64,000 nt of DNA from Ecdyonurus torrentis (Eukaryota; Arthropoda; Insecta; Ephemeroptera; Heptageniidae). A model generated the notes under the pieces. It was not told the origin of the DNA and ran no database searches. It saw nothing but the letters and a program-made list of their open reading frames with translations. The position numbers were made by a program, and so were the translations under genes. Shown piece after piece: positions 37,172 to 48,807 of the stretch. The stretch spans positions 21,846,408-21,910,407 of the forward strand of contig OX439134.1 of NCBI GenBank assembly GCA_949318235.1, given 5' to 3'. How positions within the stretch are numbered: position 1 is the stretch's first letter; each line of letters starts with the position of its first letter.

Positions 37172-37472
37172 GTGTAGTGATTATAATTGATCTAGTGACC
37201 TCAATACATATTATTGAATAGTCACAAAATAAGTAAAATATAAAACGAATATGTTGTCAATACATTTTGAATAGTTCCATTTTTACCTGAGCTAGCTTGA
37301 AATAATATAATTGTTGTTACTGAACATTTATTCAGTTTATTGTAATTCTATTTTAAATTTTTTAAGTACAATAGTCATTCATTGGTTGGGGAAATATTTC
37401 CCTAAAGTAATATTTAGACCTGTCAGAGTGACATTTAATTTAATTTGAAAAACTTTCATTGATAGCTCCAGC

Positions 37473-37804
37473 TATAGGGTGGTTTCATTCATGTTAAAGT
37501 TGACGTCATAAGTGAGTACAGTACAATACTAAATAACATATTGGCCGGTATAGGAAAATTGCACATTTTAATTGCCAGTTTAAAAATACTTCGCAATTTT
37601 TTTTGGAGAGCATTGATGCTGTTAACAGGTTGAATTAGTACCTCAACTACTGTATGCAAGAAAAATAATAATGACCACAAAATAGCTAATTTTCCAAATA
37701 AAATAGCCAAAAACTATGTTTGTCCTATGCTGAGCAATGTTATTCATTGCTCAAGAAGATCATTGAAAAGCACTCAGAATGATGTCATGCGTACACACCC
37801 TATA
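37473..37804 (+). mobile_element. Family A' MITE copy
   Basis: TATAGGGTGGTTTCATTCAT to GCGTACACACCCTATA, with small internal insertions relative to the other A' copies. Confidence 0.85.
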
Positions 37805-37908
37805 GTCTGCCTAGATGTTGCCATGGTTTCTTTAGGTTAATTATCATAATATGGTGAAGGCTGGGCTGTGTATTTTGTGTGTGCCAGATTGACTTAATTA
37901 ATGAATAT

Positions 37909-38475
37909 ATTAAGGAAAATAAACCATGGCAGTTGTGGTTAGGTATGACAAATTTGAAAGAAAAGGATAGGAGAAATCAGCAAGGGCCTTGCCATTTTAG
38001 TAAAGAGAGTTCCATAATTAGGTGAAAATTTTGCTAGCACAGATATATAAAACTAACACATTGGAAATATGTCTGCAATAAACTTCAAGAGAGATGGAGT
38101 GTGTTATGTCTTCATCAGTTCTTACAGACTCGGGGAGAAACTATATGAATGATCATTTATGGTTTCCGAGTCTGTAAAGACTGATGAAGGCATAACACAC
38201 TAACCCCCGTAAGCTGCAACCTCTAGTTAAACCTTAGTTATATTTTTTTAATTGTTGCAACAATCAAAATAACAACTTAACTACGGTTTAACTAGTTAGT
38301 TAGCGTCGCAGCTTACGGGGGTTAATCTTTCTTGGAGTTTATTGCAGAAATATTTCCAATGTGTTAGTTTATATTTATGTGTGCTAGCAAGATTTTCACC
38401 AAACTATGGGACTCTCTTCACTATATGGTAAGACCAGCGCTGTGGTTCTACTATTCTTTTCTTTCAAATTTATCG
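37909..38475. mobile_element. Foldback element N, copy 2, with nested hairpins
   Basis: Left arm AAGGAAAATAAACCATGGCA ... AGGTGAAAATTTTGCTAGCA. Right arm GTGCTAGCAAGATTTTCACC ... CTTTCAAATTTATCG. Its loop carries an AACACATTGGAAATATGTCT hairpin. Inside that is a GTGTGTTATGTCTTCATCAG hairpin, then element P. Confidence 0.75.
38199..38325. mobile_element. Short hairpin TTAA element P, copy 2
   Basis: CTAACCCCCGTAAGCTGCAA to CGTCGCAGCTTACGGGGGTT, followed by AA. It sits inside nested hairpins of element N2. Confidence 0.85.
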
Positions 38476-38613
38476 TAAATAAGACTTAATTAATGGTACT
38501 TAAAGTACATAAATCATTATTTACAATAGTAATAACTATGGTAAAAATTTATGGTGTCTTGTGTAATACAGTAACACGTAGTATATACAAAGTAAAAATA
38601 CAATAATATATGC

Positions 38614-38932
38614 TTAAAGGTGTAGAATACCTTGAACAAAAAACTTGCCTAATATCCTAACATACCTAAATATCAAGGTTAATTTGGCCGAAGTCATTGA
38701 TTGCTAATTTATTTTCCATTTACAAAATGACAACTGCGGGTTTGTTACGTCACAGCTCGCCTGTTTCCGCGCGCGTGGACTATAGTGAGATGTGACATCA
38801 AAAACCCGTAAGCTGACATTTTGTAAATGGAAAATAAATTAGAAATCAATGACTTCGGCCAAATTAACGTTAATATTTAGGTATGCTAGGATATTAGGTA
38901 AGTTTTTTGTTCAAGGTGTTCTACGCCTTTAA
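38614..38932. mobile_element. Family I palindromic TTAA element, copy 3
   Basis: TTAAAGGTGTAGAATACC to GTTCTACGCCTTTAA. GCGCGCGTGG centre, arms as in copy 1. Confidence 0.9.
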
Positions 38933-41062
38933 AAAATGAATAGAAAATAAACTAGAAATTAATCAAACTCCCCAATTCACTTTTTTTATTTAATTATTAT
39001 TATTTTTATTATTATTATTTTAATAACACTTCTATTTTTACAATACAAATTTATATACAATATGTGTAGATAGGTAGATACATACATATGATAGCTATGT
39101 ATTTATGTATTTTTTAAAACTGGGAATTGAGCGTTTTTATCAATATAGTGACAATTTGGTGTTGTGTGTTATTTTATTGTCAAATAATCAAGCAGCGAGT
39201 GAAAGCTCAGTGTTTTATAGACGGTAAGACAAAAATGAATTTTTATCATCATGTCACCTTGCTAAATATTCAAATTTCAATCATATATAATAATATATAA
39301 CATTGCTGTACAATCTTGGTATAAATGAATACAAGACTATAAATACTCAAAGTTCATTGATAGGACCACGTCATGATGACGTCATGAAGGCCAAATGACG
39401 TCATATGTAATGCAACATGACACTGCACACCTCTTGCATACACAAGTGTAAGCTGCTATAGTACTATAGGTAGTTCAGTTTTAATATGCTCCATAATATA
39501 ATATCTCGCAGTACAGTACATGGTGTTATAGAAGTTTATATAATATTTTGTCGTGCATTAGGGGTGGATCGGAAATTGGATGTTCTAGTGAGTATATTAT
39601 ATTAAGTTCCAATACAAGATTTTATTTTATTTCAATTATTATTTATTATAATGTATTTTTATTTTATTATTTTTTATTAATATAATTACACCGTATAATG
39701 CTAATAAATACCATTTCTTAATTGTTAATTAAAAATAACGCCTTTATATGTTAGATGGTAATTGTACTAGTTATTGGCAGTTGTATTTTTTTTAAATACG
39801 TTAATCCACTAACTTTAAGGCTTTAAAATTTTAGCACGAAAGAGATTCTTACGCAATCATTTTTGTGTAAAACTTTCAAAACTCTCAAATAAGCAAATAA
39901 GTGGAATGTATTATAAAAAAGTGGCAAACACAACTGCTGATAATTGCAGCAAGCATGCAGATAAAAATAGTACAATTACCATGCATTTATAAAAATACGC
40001 GTCTTTTATAAGTTTCTTTGTTTTGTTAGTTTTCTCAAAATTTGCGACTTGAATTATTTTTTTTTTGTACTCCATAACAAAGTTATTGATCAAATTTGTC
40101 TTTCCATTACATAATAATAAAATAAAAATGAAAAAGGATTACTATAATGATCTGCACTAAATATAATTGATATAGTAAAAACAACACCAAAACGAGTTGC
40201 GTGCATGAACTATAATAAAACATTTTTCTTGCATTTTCTGAAACATCCGAGTTCGATTCGTGTTTAAATTCATTAATGTTTATCAATACCTTTTATCTTC
40301 ATTTTTAAAATCAAATCTACTGACTTTATGCTAATATTATATTATGTTTCATCCCGTATGTTTTTTATTTCTTTCTTTTAAAACGCTCTGTTTATTTCCA
40401 GCACGAGTTCCCTTTCAATGATGCTATTTTTACTGTCATAATCTTTTACATTATACATACATTATTATTATATTATTATTTTTATTCATTTTTTTTTTAC
40501 CTGTACTGTATTTTTTTATTTTTTATTTTTTTTATTAATTTTTAAAGTTACCACAAAAGAAGTAACTGTTGATACTGTACTGTACTCTATATTCGTATTT
40601 AAGTTACTAGAAGGTGCAAATTATTATTTTCTATAATAAATTGATGATTTTAAAAATATGCCAAAAAATCAAGTACGTAATAATGACAGAAAAAAAAAGT
40701 TTGTGTTATAATATAGTTAAAATTTAAATTTTTTTTTTTTCTATTTTAATATTTAAAGTTTACTAAAAAAAATAAATAAAAATAAAATAAAAGTGGTTCT
40801 AAGGTAAAATGCTGCTGAACTTTCATTGAAAATTTTATTGCATATAAATTAAAAATTTTAATTATTTTTGTCCTTTTATGCAAAAATTTAAAGATTGATC
40901 TTCTCTAAACATGTCCAGGTTATGTGTTCCTTGCATACCATTAATATTTGCAGTGTTGCAAATTAAAAATTTCTTTATTTCCAATCTCCTTACAATCAAT
41001 TGCAATACAAAATCACATCTGTTGAAGGTTATACATGTTTTTTTTTTGCTAACTATATCTAA
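38933..41062. other. Gene-free AT-rich stretch
   Basis: Contains the CRE cluster at 39365 and a possible splice-bounded 76-bp segment (39513-39588). Otherwise low complexity. Confidence 0.45.
39365..39415. promoter_or_regulatory. CRE octamer cluster
   Basis: CCACGTCATGATGACGTCAT and AAATGACGTCATATG: two perfect TGACGTCA sites plus a half site in about 40 bp, outside any recognised MITE. A splice-like exon (ATCTCGCAG at 39512, TA|GTGAGT at 39588) lies 100 bp downstream. Confidence 0.35.
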
Positions 41063-41278
41063 AGTATTATTCACATGACGCGTAAATTTGACGCGCGTCA
41101 ACGTGCGTCGACGCGCGTAACAAAGTTGGAACAATGTAAACAAATGGAGCCGTTCACATAGTTTTTGAAAATTACATGTATAAACGGCTCCATTTGTTTA
41201 CAATGTTCCAGCTTTGTTACTCGCGTCGACGCACGTTGACGAGCGTCAAATTTACGCGTCATGTGAATAATGCTTTAA
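41063..41278. mobile_element. Hairpin element S, GACGCG-rich
   Basis: Arms of about 92 bp (41063-41154, 41183-41275) differ at only a few positions: ATTATTCACATGACGCGTAA, ATTTGACGCGCGTCAACG, ACAAATGGAGCCGTT. The right end is GCTTTAAAC, suggesting TTAA. It is the most CpG-rich spot in the AT-rich 38-44 kb block. Confidence 0.82.
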
Positions 41279-41291
41279 ACTACCATATTAT

Positions 41292-41330
<39 letters not shown>

Positions 41331-41435
41331 ATATAAATGTAAAATATAGTTAAAAAATAATAATAAAAAAACACTATACTGCATACTTATGTATGATAAT
41401 TAAAACTAAGCAATGATGTGTTTGTGTGGTTGCAG

Positions 41436-41586
41436 GTGACAATTAAGTGATGCTGCTAGACAACAGCAAGTGACAAAACACAGTGTCATGCAGTGCAGGC
41501 TAGCACCTCAGTACAGTATGGAGCAACTGCAGTGCAAGTGTCTGTCCACTAACTTACATCTTACATAATATCTAAGACAAGAAAAG
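41436..41586 (+). ncRNA. Candidate non-coding exon
   Basis: TGTTTGTGTGGTTGCAG ends at 41435 and GACAAGAAAA|GTAAGTTT starts a consensus donor at 41587. The 151 bp between are less AT-rich than their surroundings and have stops in every frame. Further on, a 56-bp minisatellite and AATAAAA at 42770 could belong to a terminal exon. This is a prediction from splice consensus only. Confidence 0.25.
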
Positions 41587-42074
41587 TAAGTTTAAGTGTG
41601 GGACAAACTTTCATCTACCTACTATTTAAAAATAAAAACAAACTACTTATAAAAATTAAAAACTAAAGAAGTGAGTTGATAAATCAAGAAACAAACAAAT
41701 ATAACAATATTAAAAACTAAATAAATCAGTGAGCATAAATCAACAAAAGAATTAAATAATAATAAAACGTGGCTTACTATTATAGTTTTGTGAGCTTTAC
41801 TATATTTAAAAATAATTAATCAATAAAAAATTAATTAAAGTAATTACAAAATTATTTTATATTTCGATTTTTTTATATTTTAAATATCCCTAAAAAGACT
41901 GAGACACACACTCTAAAATAAATTGTATTAAATTAAAACTAAAAAACTATTCACTATATATTTAATTTGTTGACCAAAACAGGTATAAATATATAAAACT
42001 GACTTCCATTGAGCTACCCTATTGTACAAACCTAACCACTGGTTAACTGTTACTTACCTGGTAAACTCAGGTGA

Positions 42075-42425
42075 GATAATGTGGACAGCAACAAGAGCTA
42101 CTTCACCTGTTTGTACAAGGTTTACCTTTGTACTACCTGGCTAGCTACTTCACCTGCAGTTATCATTGTTACAAGAATTACTTTTGTACTACCTGGCTAG
42201 CTACTTCACCTGTAGTTATCATTGTTACAAGAATTAATTTTTGTTTTTTTTACCTGGATAACTATACTTCACCTATAGTTATCATTGTTAGAAGATTTAT
42301 CTTTGTACTACCTGGCTAGCTACTTCACCTGTAGTTATCATTGTTATAAGATTTACCTTTTTTACTACCTGGGTAGCTACTTCACCTGTAGTTATCATTT
42401 GTACAATATTTTCCTATGTACTGAC
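42075..42425 (+). repeat. 56-bp minisatellite, about 5-6 units
   Basis: Unit ACTACCTGGCTAGCTACTTC, ACCTGTAGTTATCATTGTTA, CAAGAATTACTTTTGT. Full units start at 42132, 42188, about 42250, 42306 and 42362, with a decayed unit upstream from 42075. Unit 3 is most altered. The array is open for part of one frame (YYLASYFTCSYHCYK) but has no gene-like context. Confidence 0.85.
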
Positions 42426-42930
42426 ACCGGAGTGACTGCTTCAGTTGTGATTACTACACATCTGTTTTTTCAGTGTACTATGTCAATATAGTGTACGTAC
42501 TTAATTGTTACAGAGATTTTACTGAAATATTTGTGTAATATTATAAATTCTGTGATACAATATTGATAGTAAAAATACTGATTGCTGTTCAACGTAAAAA
42601 GTGTAACGATATTATTATTGTGAATAATCAATCAGGTACTATTATTGCTGCATCATGTTTAACTTAATCACAATTCTGTACCTGATACTGTACGTTACTA
42701 TCGTCCTTGTCCTGCATTATTTGTTGTTCAGAGATTATTAAAACTTGTAGAATATTGTTGTAATGACTGAATAATAAAATTAACTTATCATGTAAAACTT
42801 GTCTTTCTCTCACGATTTTTTACACCATGTAGTTTTCATTGGAAACTGTAAAACCAATGGACCTCTTGTTTTGAACGTCTTTGAATTTATATAATGTATT
42901 TATGATAATGATTTTTCCATAAGAAATGCA

Positions 42931-43284
42931 TTAAAGCCATAGACCACATTAAACAACACGTGCTTTTTACTGAATAAATACGAAATGGGTTCTTCAAAAC
43001 CAATGACAATTTTTACCAGAATGTTAATGTAGTCCCACGAGAGAGCGTGAAAAAACTGTAAAGTATGCAATTTGCGTGAAAATTCATGTTTATAACGTCA
43101 GAAACATGCAAAAATTAGTATGAAAGTGTTGTGCGGGTTGTATAAATCGAATTTTCTGATCACTGCTACGGGGCTAACGGGGCTACTGTTGGGTTTTGAG
43201 ACAAACTAAAGTTATTTATGTAAATCCCATCTAGTGTTTTGTGATATAAATGCTTATATGTTTTTCTCTGGTCTATTCCTTTAA
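42931..43284 (+). mobile_element. Family D TTAA MITE, full length
   Basis: TTAAAGCCATAGACCACATT to CTGGTCTATTCCTTTAA. The roughly 14-bp inverted ends are TTAAAG(G/C).ATAGACCA. The interior is non-palindromic (GGGTTCTTCAAAAC, TTTTTACCAGAATGTTAATG, TGATCACTGCTACGGGG). Copies at 4555-4906, 10263-10636, 14483-14826, 21431-21774 and 60705-61047 are collinear and in the same orientation. Confidence 0.9.
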
Positions 43285-43356
43285 GGATGTTTAAATTTAT
43301 TTTAAATACTTCGTTTGTTGCAAGTGGTCTATTATTTTTTGTTTTTATTTTTTTTT

Positions 43357-43377
43357 GGGGGGGGGGGGGGGGGGGGA
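43357..43377. repeat. Poly-G tract
   Basis: About 20 G after a T run, plus-strand G. Similar tracts at 49995-50021 and 55119-55136. Confidence 0.9.
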
Positions 43378-43911
43378 CAAAATCCAATTTTTGTTATTGT
43401 CAATAGAATAAGTTTTTATTTTTATGATAATTGTGCAGCTATAAAATAAGTAGCCTATTTTATAAATTTAATAATGATTTATTTTATAAATTAGTTTTTT
43501 AATTAAAATAAACTTTTTTAAAAAAGGTGAAACTTATTTTATTTATTTCTACATAAATTGGGTCTATTGGGTCTAGAAATTAACTTTTAACAGGTATTTT
43601 AATTTTGTCTAAAAATGCAGTTAATTTAAAACATAATTACTGTATACCCATAGTGGTCGGAGTTAAGACTGTAGGAACATTTTTTAACTAAATATAAATA
43701 AATACATCTGAAGATTTTGATATATAAGATATAATATAGTTCTAAAAAAAATTAATATAATATAATTTTTAAAAGAAAATCAACAAAAATATGTCATATT
43801 TATTATATCATAATTATGACATGTTTATGATAATTATAAGATGGGGATATAAAATTAATTATATATCTTTTATAATTATTATCTTTTATTATCCATCCTT
43901 TATACACATGC

Positions 43912-43945
<34 letters not shown>

Positions 43946-44164
43946 AGGCATTCAATAGAGATTTCAATGATCGAAGTTCAAATTGTTAATTAATGTAATA
44001 ATTAAGGGAATTAATTCAAAATTCAAAGTTTTGACAGCTAAAATCATTGTTCCAGTGAACACGCCAATGAACTGTCATGTTATTTTGCAAAAATACGCAA
44101 TTTCCTAGCTTTTCATTTTTCAATATCTTTAAATACAAATTTCTCGCTTGTAACTTAAAATTTG

Positions 44165-44390
44165 GGGATTTGAAGGGCAGTTATGTGATCAGCAGATCAA
44201 GGGCTTTCCAACGATGTGCAATTTATTAGGATTCGCTTCCTAAAGTTTTATCGTCACAAAAACAAGCAAGGCTGCTCTTTCTTTGCTATTTTGGCTTCAG
44301 AATTTTTTGTCAAGAAACCCATCGACATGCACATTGTTAGAAAGCCCTTGAACTGCTGATTACATAACTGCCCTTAAACCTTAAATCTTC
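44165..44390. repeat. Imperfect foldback BB
   Basis: GAAGGGCAGTTATGTGATCA, GCAGATCAAGGGCTTTCCAA, CGATGTGCA pairs with TGCACATTGTTAGAAAGCCC, TTGAACTGCTGATTACATAA, CTGCCCTT. Confidence 0.6.
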
Positions 44391-44763
44391 AATACACCCC
44401 TTGGTTAAAAAGTTATTAATGCAAAACAATTGTTATATCAAAATTTGAAAAAAATTGAGTTACATATGTTTTCTTAATAATTTGGGTCTGTAGAGTACGA
44501 ATCTGAGGTCCGTTTTAATTTCAACCCTTATTTGTAAAGTTAGCGGCGTGTGAAGTTGGCGTATCCTACGAGGCTCTACACCCGCGATACATTTATGTAC
44601 GAAAAGTTGCCTACCTATTCAGGCGGCAAAATAATAAATTGAATTATGAATACGCCAAATATACCCGCAGCTTCTTCATAATCGCAACTATCGCAAGATT
44701 TAGCCAACGACAGAACAGACGTACGGAATCTGCACAAGCAGAATCCTGTGTGTTTTGTCACCC

Positions 44764-44927
44764 TTAAAGCCCAACGCAGCCGTCAGTCGGTCTTTTTGCG
44801 ACAAGAACCGTTAGAGTGCGCTAGAGTTAGGATTGGTCTAACTTTTTGCGCTAAGCCAATCGGGAGCCAGCGATAGTTGTCGCACGGTTATCGGGCAGGA
44901 ACCGATTGACGGCTGCTTCGGCCTTAA
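44764..44927. mobile_element. TTAA-bounded element CC
   Basis: TTAAAGCCCAACGCAGCCGT, CAGTCGGT to AACCGATTGACGGCTGCTTC, GGCCTTAA: 164 bp with about 28-bp inverted ends. GC-rich relative to its flanks. Confidence 0.75.
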
Positions 44928-44959
44928 CAACCAACCAAATATACCCTATATTAGATTTA

Positions 44960-45135
44960 GGCTAAACTACAGCATCTTTATTGAGGTCAAGGGAGAAAAA
45001 AAAATCTTTTTTTTTTTTTGTTTTATTCTGACAGCACACACAAGCTAACTACAGCCTGTCATTTACCATGGCACCCTGAAGAAACCATAGAAATATCTAA
45101 CTAAACAAGCTGGACAGTGCAATGATCCTGTTCTT
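44960..45135 (+). mobile_element. Retroelement fragment
   Basis: Contains a CATCTTTATTGAGGTCAAGG segment like that at 1846. Downstream is the complement of the SINE body (CCATGGCACC, ATAGAAATATCTAA, CTGGACAGTGCAATGA). Diverged and without clear borders. Confidence 0.4.
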
Positions 45136-45407
45136 TATTTTGAAAGTATAGGAAATAAAATTAAACAAGACATTAATTTAAAATTATTAGTTTTTTTTTA
45201 TTTATTTTACAAAACAAACATAGTAATATATTTTTTAGGAATACATAAATTTATTCCTATAGCACAAAATATATATTTTCTTCTTTCTTCTTATACATGT
45301 AAGGCATAATAATAATTATAATAATAATAAATAAAATACATTTTTGTTACATATTTTATTTATACTTCCGAAACTATGAAGTAAAATTTTACTCTCATAG
45401 ACATATT

Positions 45408-45720
45408 AAGGGAGTAGGGTACCTACGTTGGCCATTAGACTCAAACTTTTCTCGTCAAATAAATTTGAAATTTTGAACAATGATATTTCAGCTTGAGACA
45501 ATTTCAATCGGGCAAATTAATTATATATGATTTTTTGAAATATTCAGCCTATAAGACCAAATGTTAATTTCAATAATTTTTTCTTTTTTTTTCGGGATGC
45601 TCAAACATCATGAAATTTTTATTACGGCTAGGTGTGACCCTTAGCTACAAAATAACATCAAATTTAGACCCAAAACACTTCTAGTTTTTGAGTTATAAGA
45701 TCGTTACCCTACTCCCTTAA
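45408..45720 (-). mobile_element. Family G TTAA element, copy 2, reversed
   Basis: TTAAGGGAGTAGGGTACC at the left and GTTACCCTACTCCCTTAA at the right. The interior is the reverse of 22711-23051 (GGCTAGGTGTGACCCTTAGC, TTTAGACCCAAAACACTTCT). Confidence 0.88.
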
Positions 45721-45754
45721 TGCTATTCATAAACTCTCGGTATGTTTTCTGCTT

Positions 45755-45840
45755 CTAAAATGACGATCAACTTTGGTTATTCAAATGTAATGTGCATTTT
45801 TTTGGTGCAAGAAAACAGCTAGGGTTTACAAACAACACTT
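45755..45840 (+). repeat. O-repeat fragment beside G2
   Basis: AAAATGACGATCAACTTTGG, TTATTCAAATGTAATGTGCA, GCTAGGGTTTACAAACA. It begins about 35 bp after the family G element. Confidence 0.55.
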
Positions 45841-46198
45841 ATCAATGACGTAAAAGGACAGTAAAATTTTACATCACAGTGACTGTACATATGTATTAGG
45901 AGTAACTTTGCAAGCCAAGAAAGTCCATTATTTTTTTTTAATTACAAGTCACGGACAAAAATAAATGTATATTTTTTTAGTGCACAATGTATTTGTGGCA
46001 CGCTTAATTAGCTAAGTAGTGCTGAATTGATTGATAGATCGATATCATAGGTAACAATGAGAATCAACAGTTCAGTTAGGTAGCATGTAAGTATGAACAT
46101 TTTTAGCACCTTAGGAAATATTGCTCAACAATAACACAAGTTATAGGGGGAAAAATTAATTTTTCATTTAAAATTTTACTAAAATAATTTGATAAAAA

Positions 46199-46335
46199 TA
46201 GAATGAGAGAAATTACAGCACTGAAAATTAGATACAATTTGAATCCCTAATTATTAAAATTAGAGAATTTTACTTTGCATTAATTTTTAATACACAGTGC
46301 TCAAATTTCTCTCGTTTAATTCCTATTCTTTTAGT
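46199..46335. repeat. Imperfect inverted repeat AA
   Basis: AATAGAATGAGAGAAATTAC, AGCACTG pairs loosely with CAGTGCTCAAATTTCTCTCG, TTCCTATTCTTTT. Confidence 0.5.
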
Positions 46336-46809
46336 AATAGTTACTGCGATGTTTTTTTTTTTCACATATTTTCATATAAATTTTTGTAACTCTATTGCAG
46401 TAATTAAAAAATAATCAGAAATTTCTGCAATAATCTAAATTGAAAATTAGTGAATGCACCTATTTGTTCTTGGTATCTATTAATAGCTGGTGACACAGGT
46501 AACATCCATTAATAAGTTCCGAGCTTTGATATGAAAATTTTTAGTTGAAAAAAATAAAAAATAAAAATAATAATAATAATGACGTGACTTCACAATAAAT
46601 ATAATTAACTGCTGTTGAATTTTAATGAATCTCACTATTTTATACATGAAAATTTATTTTAGACAATTGAGTTTATTGATTTATTTTCTGTAAGGTATGT
46701 CACTTAGATGCCATATTTATGGTGGCAAATACATAGGCAGCATAGGGGGCAAAAACTGAAGCTACTTTTTTACATTGATTTTTCTTTCCAGCTTACAAAA
46801 CTGGGGAAG

Positions 46810-46844
<35 letters not shown>

Positions 46845-47157
46845 GGAAAATAGTAACAATAAAAATAATTCCTCCTATAATGATCATATAATTACCACCA
46901 CAAAAATGGCAGCCTACATAACCATAGTGCAAATATTTCCAATGTTATTCATGTACCTAACTGAGTTGACCAATAAGATATGGAAGATCAGGGGTATTTT
47001 ATATTGATACAAAATCAAAACAAAATTAACATTGCTGCAAGGAAAGGCAATAAAGGCAAACTATAATAACTGCTTCTCCTAAAGATCAAGATCAACAATT
47101 TTATTCCCCATTGTTGAAATAACAATAACTTTGACATGTGTTCTTATGGAAGAAAGC

Positions 47158-47572
47158 TTAACGTAGAGGGGGACCGACTTGGACCGGAAATCGCTAAAAG
47201 AAGAACTATATTTTCACAATAATTTGTGGTACATTATTTATTTCCAACAAAACAAACACTATAATTTTTAATTAAAATCGAGTAAATTTATTTATTATTA
47301 TTATTTTTTGTTCTGAAAAAAAGTTTTAATAATATTTTTAATTAAAAAAAAACTTTTTAATTTGACTAAAATTTGCCGCTTAAATTTCAATTTCCAAATT
47401 TACATGTTATCTGTAAAGTGGAATAACTTAAATATTTCATCGTGTTTTAACGTGTTTGATGTAACTAAACTTTTAGGTACCATTTCTTCTTTACTTTATG
47501 TTTATATTATAATTAGCAACCGTCTAGTTTGCGAGATATCAGTCGGTCATCGACCCCCTTCACTTTGCTGAT
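47158..47572 (+). mobile_element. Element E, copy 1 (uninterrupted)
   Basis: TTAACGTAGAGGGGGACCGA at the left; CAGTCGGTCATCGACCCCC at the right. The right half (GGAATAACTT, GTTTGATGTAACTAAAC, ACCGTCTAGTTTGCGAGATA) is shared with 60195-61182. It gives the empty site for F. Confidence 0.65.
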
Positions 47573-47609
47573 CTGTTGCTAACATTACTTACTGATCTTG
47601 CTCGTAGGG

Positions 47610-48086
47610 GAAACAGTAAATACACAGTAGATGGTACAATAGTCCATCTCCTATAGTGGGAATGTCAGATTAGAGACCCTTAACAGAGAAGCGACAACCT
47701 CATGTTTTAGGCAGACCCGCATTACATTAGTTTTGAAAGACCCGCTAAAAGTACCCACACTTTTTAGCGTTCTGATTGGACACCCAAACAATTTCTCGAA
47801 TCTGGCCAATCAGAATGCTAGAAAGTGTGGGTACTATTAGCTTTTTTTTCAAAATGAATGTAATGCGGGTCTGCCTAAAACATGAGGTTGTTGCTTCTCT
47901 GTTAAGGTTCTCTATGTCAGATTGGTTCCTTGCGCCACCTACATGAAGTCACACAGAACTATGCATTTTTGCAGCGTGCGCACAGGAGATACTGCGCACG
48001 CACCATGCAAATCTTTGTGACTTGTTATAGGTGGCGCGCGAGTAACTGATCTGACATTCCCACTGTACCATCTACTGTGCAGTAAA
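47610..48086. mobile_element. Foldback element U1, interrupted by U2
   Basis: Left arm GTAAATACACAGTAGATGGT ... GTGGGAATGTCAGATT. Right arm CTGATCTGACATTCCCACTG, TACCATCTACTGTGCAGTAA. The inner part has TAGGTGGCGCGCGAG and GCGTGCGCACAGGAG. Confidence 0.78.
47672..47913. mobile_element. Foldback element U2 with 10-bp target duplication
   Basis: AGAGACCCTTAACAGAGAAG ... TTTTAGGCAGACCCGCATTA to the complement TAATGCGGGTCTGCCTAAAA ... CTTCTCTGTTAAGGTTCTCT. ATGTCAGATT stands directly on both sides (47662-47671, 47914-47923). A half copy lies at 31430-31480. Confidence 0.85.
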
Positions 48087-48437
48087 TACAGATTACTTTA
48101 AGGCAAACAAGCGGACTGATTTGTAGTACACAATATTTATGGTATTTCTTAAACCATGTAACAAACTTCTGAAAAGCCTTGTTCATAATGAGTTTTTTCT
48201 AATTGTAGTTGTTAATTATTTGATCAAGATGGAGTTCACTTAACAATTTCAATTAGAAAAAAAGTTTTTGTGAACGCGACATAACAATCAACAATTAGGC
48301 TGACAAGCAGTGCATGTATTTATCATAGCAACAATCAACGTCACAACAATGACAGGGAACAGACAACAATGTAATACAACTTCAAAATAAACAACTTGTA
48401 AAACCTCATAATTTATAATCAACATAATAGGGCCAAA

Positions 48438-48470
<33 letters not shown>

Positions 48471-48644
48471 TGTATGATCTACTTCAGCTTAATTTTTCTT
48501 TAATTTATTTTAGTTTTTCAAAAACAATTTCACCATATTTAGTAAAGTAATATTGTGTCAAGTATTGCAGTAAGTATTGGCAGCACATTTTTAAATTACA
48601 TCGTTGTAACTTACAAAAAATAATTTAAAAACTTGTAGTTGTCC

Positions 48645-48691
<47 letters not shown>

Positions 48692-48807
48692 CTAAATTAA
48701 AGAAAAATCCAACCATTTCATTCTTTAATCTTTATACATATTTTTTTAATTTTAGGGCCTTATTCCTGTGTAAAACTGAATGTAACAGGAAAACAATGAA
48801 TAATTGG

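Noticed and set aside
40862..41143. 93-codon minus-strand ORF
   Set aside because: Half of it is the arm of hairpin S; no conserved features.
42128..42491. Two open frames repeating YYLASYFTCSYHCYK
   Set aside because: They follow the 56-bp tandem unit and change frame between units, so the open frame is a by-product of repetition.
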